Origin: an archaeon
Lineage (GTDB): Archaea > Aenigmatarchaeota > Aenigmatarchaeia > GW2011-AR5 > GCA-2688965
Direction: 5' to 3'
Assembly: GCA_002688965.1 (NCBI GenBank)
Contig: NZEE01000060.1
Coordinates: 1-8,385, forward strand
Length of the DNA stretch: 8,385 nt
Shown: positions 5,430 through 8,385 of the stretch, one piece after another
How the letters are laid out: each line of letters starts with the position of its first letter
Position numbering within the stretch: position 1 is the first letter of the stretch
Program-made: the position numbers and the translations under genes
Notes under the pieces: model-generated
Database searches by the model: none
What the model was told of the DNA's origin: nothing
The model's input: only the letters and a program-made list of their open reading frames with translations

Positions 5430-5883
5430 ATAATTTTTGTATAAAATCTTGAATCTTGAATTTATTTTCTGCTTCAAAAATAAGTCTTTTTCCAGCAATG
5501 TCTTCTTCAAGTATTTCTTTGGATAATGTTATAAATGTTCCCCATTTTTTATGTTCCATAATAAACTTTGCTTCTTCATATGAGGAAATATCTGCCGTAT
5601 ATGATTCTAGGATTTCTGTAATTTGCTCGGGTATAAAAGGGACAACATCATCCTTTTTTATAATAGCTTTAGACTCATCCCTTCCGGCAACAATCTCAGA
5701 TTTGCAAATATCAAAAACTTTATGAACCACATCGCAATTATTACATTGTGCATATTTGGGAATAACCGTATCACCATTATCAATTATAGAAAAAACTACA
5801 AACTTATGATAAACCGGATCAGGTGATGACTTATATTGAGGTAACATACAGTGGCACTCAATTGTGTGCTTAATTCCTTCCAT
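5419..5883 (-). CDS. Conserved phage protein with Cys cluster, probably zinc-binding
   Basis: 154 residues from the ATG at 5883; a TTG just before it could also serve. Cysteines C10 and C12 (IECHCMLPQY), then C47 and C50 (YAQCNNCDVVHKV), and C60 (FDICKSEI) form a ribbon-like metal site with H11 and H54 as extra candidates. Residues 22-46 (DPVYHKFVVFSIIDNGDTVI) look like beta strands, and the C-terminal half is mixed helix and strand (FIPEQITEILESYTADISSY, then EHKKWGTFITLSKEI). I recall proteins of this pattern (ECHC...QYAQCNNC.V.HKV.DICKSEI) recurring as hypotheticals in marine phages, but no function is established. The gene follows the 70-residue gene by seven bases and overlaps the next by 11, so it is part of the operon. 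It could be a nucleic-acid- or polymerase-associated protein; this is speculative. Confidence 0.75.
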   Translation of the reverse strand: MEGIKHTIECHCMLPQYKSSPDPVYHKFVVFSIIDNGDTVIPKYAQCNNCDVVHKVFDICKSEIVAGRDESKAIIKKDDVVPFIPEQITEILESYTADISSYEEAKFIMEHKKWGTFITLSKEILEEDIAGKRLIFEAENKFKIQDFIQKLYVE

Positions 5884-5890
5884 CAATCCA

Positions 5891-6103
5891 CTAATGTTTC
5901 AAAAATTGATCAACTGCGGCGTCAAATAATTTCGTAATTTCCGCCTGACAGCTTAAAACAACTTTCTTACATTCTTTTGAAGAAATTTGTATGTTTTCAA
6001 TCTGACATGTATCAACAATTGCGTTATATAGTTTATCGTTTACTGCATCACGCAATCCAAGCATTTTGCGTCCGAGTTCTACGTTTGTTTTTGCTTCTGT
6101 CAT
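5891..6103 (-). CDS. Small hypothetical protein with three Cys
   Basis: 70 residues from the ATG at 6103, with GGAG about 11 bases upstream. The sequence is mostly helical and amphipathic (ELGRKMLGLRDAVNDKLYNA, then KKVVLSCQAEITKLFDAAVD), with cysteines at 33, 45 and 52. There is no signal peptide, membrane segment or known motif. Position directly after the chaperonin-like gene invites comparison with co-chaperonin GroES, but the beta-rich GroES fold and its mobile-loop pattern are absent, so that idea is not supported. It lies seven bases before the Cys-cluster gene. Function unknown. Confidence 0.6.
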   Translation of the reverse strand: MTEAKTNVELGRKMLGLRDAVNDKLYNAIVDTCQIENIQISSKECKKVVLSCQAEITKLFDAAVDQFLKH

Positions 6104-6148
6104 TTTGATATTTGCTCCACTTTAGAAATACTGACTATTGAATTAAAT

Positions 6149-7558
6149 TTAGTCACTAGAAATAACATATGCACCGGTGCGCAGAAGTAAACATTTTGTG
6201 GCATTAATTGCCTCTAGAGCACTTTCTAAAGACCGGGTTGGTAATGCGTGCTTGTCTAGTCTTTGTACGGCTAATATTAGTTTTTTTTCAAATTTTGCCA
6301 ACATCGTATTATTACTTGATAATACCGACGGTTCTATGGTTCCATAGCGACATATCTCATTAAATGTAGATATTAGTTTTCGTAAACGCTGATTTAACAT
6401 TGGTGATAACATTGTTGAATCTTTTCCTAACTTAATCTCTACATGCCTAGATAGTAAAGTCTTAATTCGCTTCTGTAGAATATTTTTTAAATCATCATTC
6501 TGAATTTCCAGTTGTTTTTCTGTTAGACTGTGTAAGTGACTCTTAACAGAAACTAGGTTTCGGGGTTCTTTAATCAAGAGCCTATCCTTTAATAACGTTA
6601 CCTTCTCTGCTGTGTTGTGTTCATCAATGGGAATGGATGATATTAGTTCCCCCTTTAACGTCGATACAACATCATTTCCAACAATGCATGCTAAATCTTT
6701 AAGAGCATTGGCACCGTATAGATCTAGTGGTACAGCTATTGGAAATATCTGAAGATTATTTATTTTAAAATTGTGGGCTAATGTTGTTGTAACCTCTTCA
6801 CTAAATCCTCTCGCAATAACAATCAAGCTTTCATGATTTTTAGAGGCATAAAATAAAAATCTTTCAATTTCTGATGTTGCTTCAAAAAAACCATCGATAA
6901 TGATAATTCGAGGATCCTTAAGTTCAATTTGAGAAAATTTAGTATTTTTAATAAAGTTGATGTCCAACCCAAACATGAACTTAAACATATTTGACATCTC
7001 AATTATTGTGTCAAATTTTTTGTTTTCATCCTTTATTGTTATGTGTCCTTCTGCTCCTGCCAGACTAGTTGCAGCATTAAAAATATCCAGTGCTTCTTTA
7101 TCATCTATTAGATTTTTTAAAATTTTGCTAACATCTTTGATAGAAGTACGCCTCGAAAAGTGTCTTAACTTTAATTCTGAATCTAGGTGATCATAATATT
7201 GATAATCAGATTTATCAACACTTGCCATATGACGTTTAATTTCATCACACATCCACCTAATTGCCATACAGTAAAAGTGTGCGCCTAAACTAGTCCTCTT
7301 TTCCAAATTCTCAATATTAGCTATTAGAATATTTCTAACTAAAAACTCTGCCTGACTATCTGCAATAATTCCAAGTGACAAAAATGGAATGTCCAAATAT
7401 GATGTTGTTATTAAATTATTTTCAACTAAAATTGTCGATCGATCATTAGTCTTCTTAATGATGTCTTCAATTTTTTTGGAAAATTTATCAAGAGCACATA
7501 AGAACTCTTTTTCATCTCCAATATCAACAAAGCGAGGATAGGGAAAATTTTCGTTCAT
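6149..7558 (-). CDS. GroEL-like chaperonin homologue with degenerate ATPase site
   Basis: 469 residues from the ATG at 7558 (a GTG at 7561 overlaps the upstream stop), against about 545 for GroEL. Colinear matches to chaperonin run the whole length. They are KFSKKIEDIIKKT (25-37, equatorial), AGAEGHITIKDENK (167-180, intermediate), and the apical core ELKDPRIIIIDG (212-223), with SLIVIARGFSEEV (244-256) and ALKDLACIVGNDVVS (285-299). These are followed by LQKRIKTLLSRHVEIKLGKDS (361-381) and C-terminal PTRSLESALEAINATKCLLL (440-459), matching GroEL VTR.ALQNA.SVA.LLL. Key ATPase elements are missing: the GPKGRN loop, the DGTTTAT loop (KRTSLGAHF at 87-95), the D398 equivalent (Lys about 394) and the GGG segment (IEPSVL). 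It therefore probably cannot cycle like GroEL. It could be a static folding or binding ring, or a subunit mixed into host GroEL. No GroES gene is nearby. Confidence 0.8.
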   Translation of the reverse strand: MNENFPYPRFVDIGDEKEFLCALDKFSKKIEDIIKKTNDRSTILVENNLITTSYLDIPFLSLGIIADSQAEFLVRNILIANIENLEKRTSLGAHFYCMAIRWMCDEIKRHMASVDKSDYQYYDHLDSELKLRHFSRRTSIKDVSKILKNLIDDKEALDIFNAATSLAGAEGHITIKDENKKFDTIIEMSNMFKFMFGLDINFIKNTKFSQIELKDPRIIIIDGFFEATSEIERFLFYASKNHESLIVIARGFSEEVTTTLAHNFKINNLQIFPIAVPLDLYGANALKDLACIVGNDVVSTLKGELISSIPIDEHNTAEKVTLLKDRLLIKEPRNLVSVKSHLHSLTEKQLEIQNDDLKNILQKRIKTLLSRHVEIKLGKDSTMLSPMLNQRLRKLISTFNEICRYGTIEPSVLSSNNTMLAKFEKKLILAVQRLDKHALPTRSLESALEAINATKCLLLRTGAYVISSD

Positions 7559-7560
7559 CA

Positions 7561-7845
7561 CTAATGTGGTAATTGTCCGGATGAGGATGAGGAAGAGGAG
7601 GAGGACTGACCAGAAACTGCACGTGCACTTTTTAATAGAAATGCGCGTACCTCTTTGATATTTTTCTCTTTTCGCTTTTTTTCCTCTTCATTGAGGTGTA
7701 GGCCATATGCGGCCCTAACAAGTGCGAAAACTAACCCTACACAAAATACAACATATGAAAATGTTGTTTTCTCATATAAATTAAGTACAACAGCACCCGC
7801 TAATAAAATTTCAGGTGCTTCTATTCTCACATTAAATGATTTCAT
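7561..7845 (-). CDS. Small membrane protein with poly-Ser tail
   Basis: 94 residues from the ATG at 7845; no Shine-Dalgarno is visible. Two hydrophobic stretches, about 12-24 (EILLAGAVVLNLY) and 28-50 (TTFSYVVFCVGLVFALVRAA and following), could form one long or two short membrane helices. They are followed by a charged helix (NEEEKKRKEKNIKEVR, 52-67) and a C-terminal run of nine serines (81-89) ending GQLPH. The Ser run is encoded by mixed TCC/TCT/TCA codons, so it is not simple slippage of one codon. The stop TAG shares its last base with a GTG and lies two bases before the ATG of the chaperonin-like gene, so the two are translationally coupled. It has no known family. It may be an inner-membrane anchor for a phage process; this is inference. 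Confidence 0.65.
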   Translation of the reverse strand: MKSFNVRIEAPEILLAGAVVLNLYEKTTFSYVVFCVGLVFALVRAAYGLHLNEEEKKRKEKNIKEVRAFLLKSARAVSGQSSSSSSSSSGQLPH

Positions 7846-7911
7846 ACAAAAATATACTGTGATTTAATGAGAAATATAAAACTTAAATTGTCCCAAAAAA
7901 TTAATATATGA

Positions 7912-8385
7912 CTAACTATCACGCCATAGATTATTTGACGCAAATGTAATGATCTCCTCTGCAGAGTCTTCATTATAGCCATATTCTTCAATTAATGTCC
8001 GGACCATCTCGCCATATTTCTTTTGTTGTTCATCATCTCGTGTTTTAGATTTTGTTACAATTCGTGCCATGTCTTTTACTGATCCGATCAAGTATCCCTC
8101 GATAGCTTCCTTAAGGGGCTCATAGCTTTTATAATCAACCTTTGCGCCGCGGCGCATCTTGGCAAACATATACGCAGTGACATCGCTCCTAAACCCATCT
8201 TTGCTTGACCCGGCAATCCCTATCTGTTCTTCAATTGACTTTAAGAATGGTTCATCCGGAGTTTTTTCTTCCTTGGTTACTCTGTCTTTTAGTTTTTGAT
8301 GGGTTACGTATGCTTCAGCATTATCTAGATAATTGTCAAACAGTGCCTGTGCCTGTTCTTCGTAAGCAGCAACAAAGGCCTTGGC
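7912..8385 (-). CDS. prkA: PrkA-family serine protein kinase, C-terminal part (5' end outside window)
   Basis: 157 codons of the C-terminal end of a PrkA (YeaG) protein are visible, of the roughly 640 in the family; an internal ATG at 8169 is not the start because the frame is open to the right edge. The visible part has the PrkA C-terminal pattern: FDNYLDNAEAYV, then TPDEPFLKSIEEQIGIAGSS, then DYKSYEPLKEAIEGYLIGS, then TKSKTRDDEQQKKYGEM and TLIEEYGYNEDSAEEI. The family has an AAA+-like N-terminal domain with a kinase-like region and acts in nutrient and stress responses in bacteria. It is usually encoded beside yeaH (DUF444) and ycgB/spoVR. Here the downstream genes are unrelated phage genes, so this is a phage copy. 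Its catalytic part cannot be judged from this window. Confidence 0.9.
   Translation of the reverse strand, partial: AKAFVAAYEEQAQALFDNYLDNAEAYVTHQKLKDRVTKEEKTPDEPFLKSIEEQIGIAGSSKDGFRSDVTAYMFAKMRRGAKVDYKSYEPLKEAIEGYLIGSVKDMARIVTKSKTRDDEQQKKYGEMVRTLIEEYGYNEDSAEEIITFASNNLWRDS

Noticed and set aside
5430..5510. Extended N-terminus for the 87-residue protein from an ATG at 5510
   Set aside because: It would overlap the Cys-cluster gene by about 90 bases, and the added residues look like out-of-frame translation.
5456..5826. Two plus-strand frames opposite the Cys-cluster gene
   Set aside because: Both are antisense to a gene with a conserved-looking Cys pattern and show no motif or start signal.
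5891..6103. GroES-like co-chaperonin next to the chaperonin-like gene
   Set aside because: The 70-residue product is helical with no GroES beta-barrel or mobile-loop pattern.
6957..7190. Plus-strand frame opposite the chaperonin-like gene
   Set aside because: It lies antisense to a region with clear GroEL colinearity.
7846..7911. Promoter or terminator between prkA and the membrane protein gene
   Set aside because: The 66 bases are AT-rich, but no correctly spaced -35/-10 pair or stable hairpin could be found.

Overview
The window reads as part of a tailed bacteriophage genome (Caudoviricetes, probably a large marine-type myovirus). Genes are tightly packed, almost all on the minus strand, and moderately AT-rich. 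They combine virion appendage genes with host-takeover and homeostasis genes: a PIN-PhoH protein, a PrkA kinase, a chaperonin homologue, an FtsZ/tubulin-like GTPase, an Hc1-type histone-like protein and a small sigma-region-4 regulator. No bacterial housekeeping gene, rRNA, tRNA, insertion sequence or CRISPR array was seen. The host cannot be named from this sequence.

Layout, in the direction of minus-strand transcription (right to left). The window opens inside the 3' end of a PrkA-type serine kinase gene (7912-8385). Then come a small membrane protein with a poly-Ser tail (7561-7845), a full-length but ATPase-degenerate GroEL-like protein (6149-7558), a 70-residue unknown (5891-6103), a Cys-rich, probably zinc-binding conserved phage protein (5419-5883), an 87-residue unknown (5166-5429), an Hc1-like nucleoid protein (4951-5145) and an FtsZ/tubulin-like GTPase (3727-4890). 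One gene breaks the pattern: a Cys-rich protein with a sigma-70 region 4 helix-turn-helix lies on the plus strand (3457-3750). It runs head-to-head with the PIN-PhoH gene (2066-3382) and tail-to-tail, overlapping, with the FtsZ-like gene. After phoH come two small related beta-domain proteins (1704-2024 and 1434-1694) and a repeat-rich tail-fibre-like protein (1-1404) that runs off the left edge.

How it may fit together (inference): the left third looks like a late structural module with strong ribosome binding sites. The middle and right look like an intracellular module for DNA packaging or organisation (Hc1-like), filament formation (FtsZ-like), protein folding or sequestration (chaperonin-like) and signalling (PrkA). 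The 3383-3456 intergenic region, with a TATAAATA box and a 10-bp palindrome, is the clearest candidate control region. The most notable points are the divergent FtsZ-like GTPase, which keeps its P-loop-equivalent and T7-loop acids, and the chaperonin homologue, which appears to have lost its ATPase residues. No stretch over about 75 bases lacks a predicted gene.
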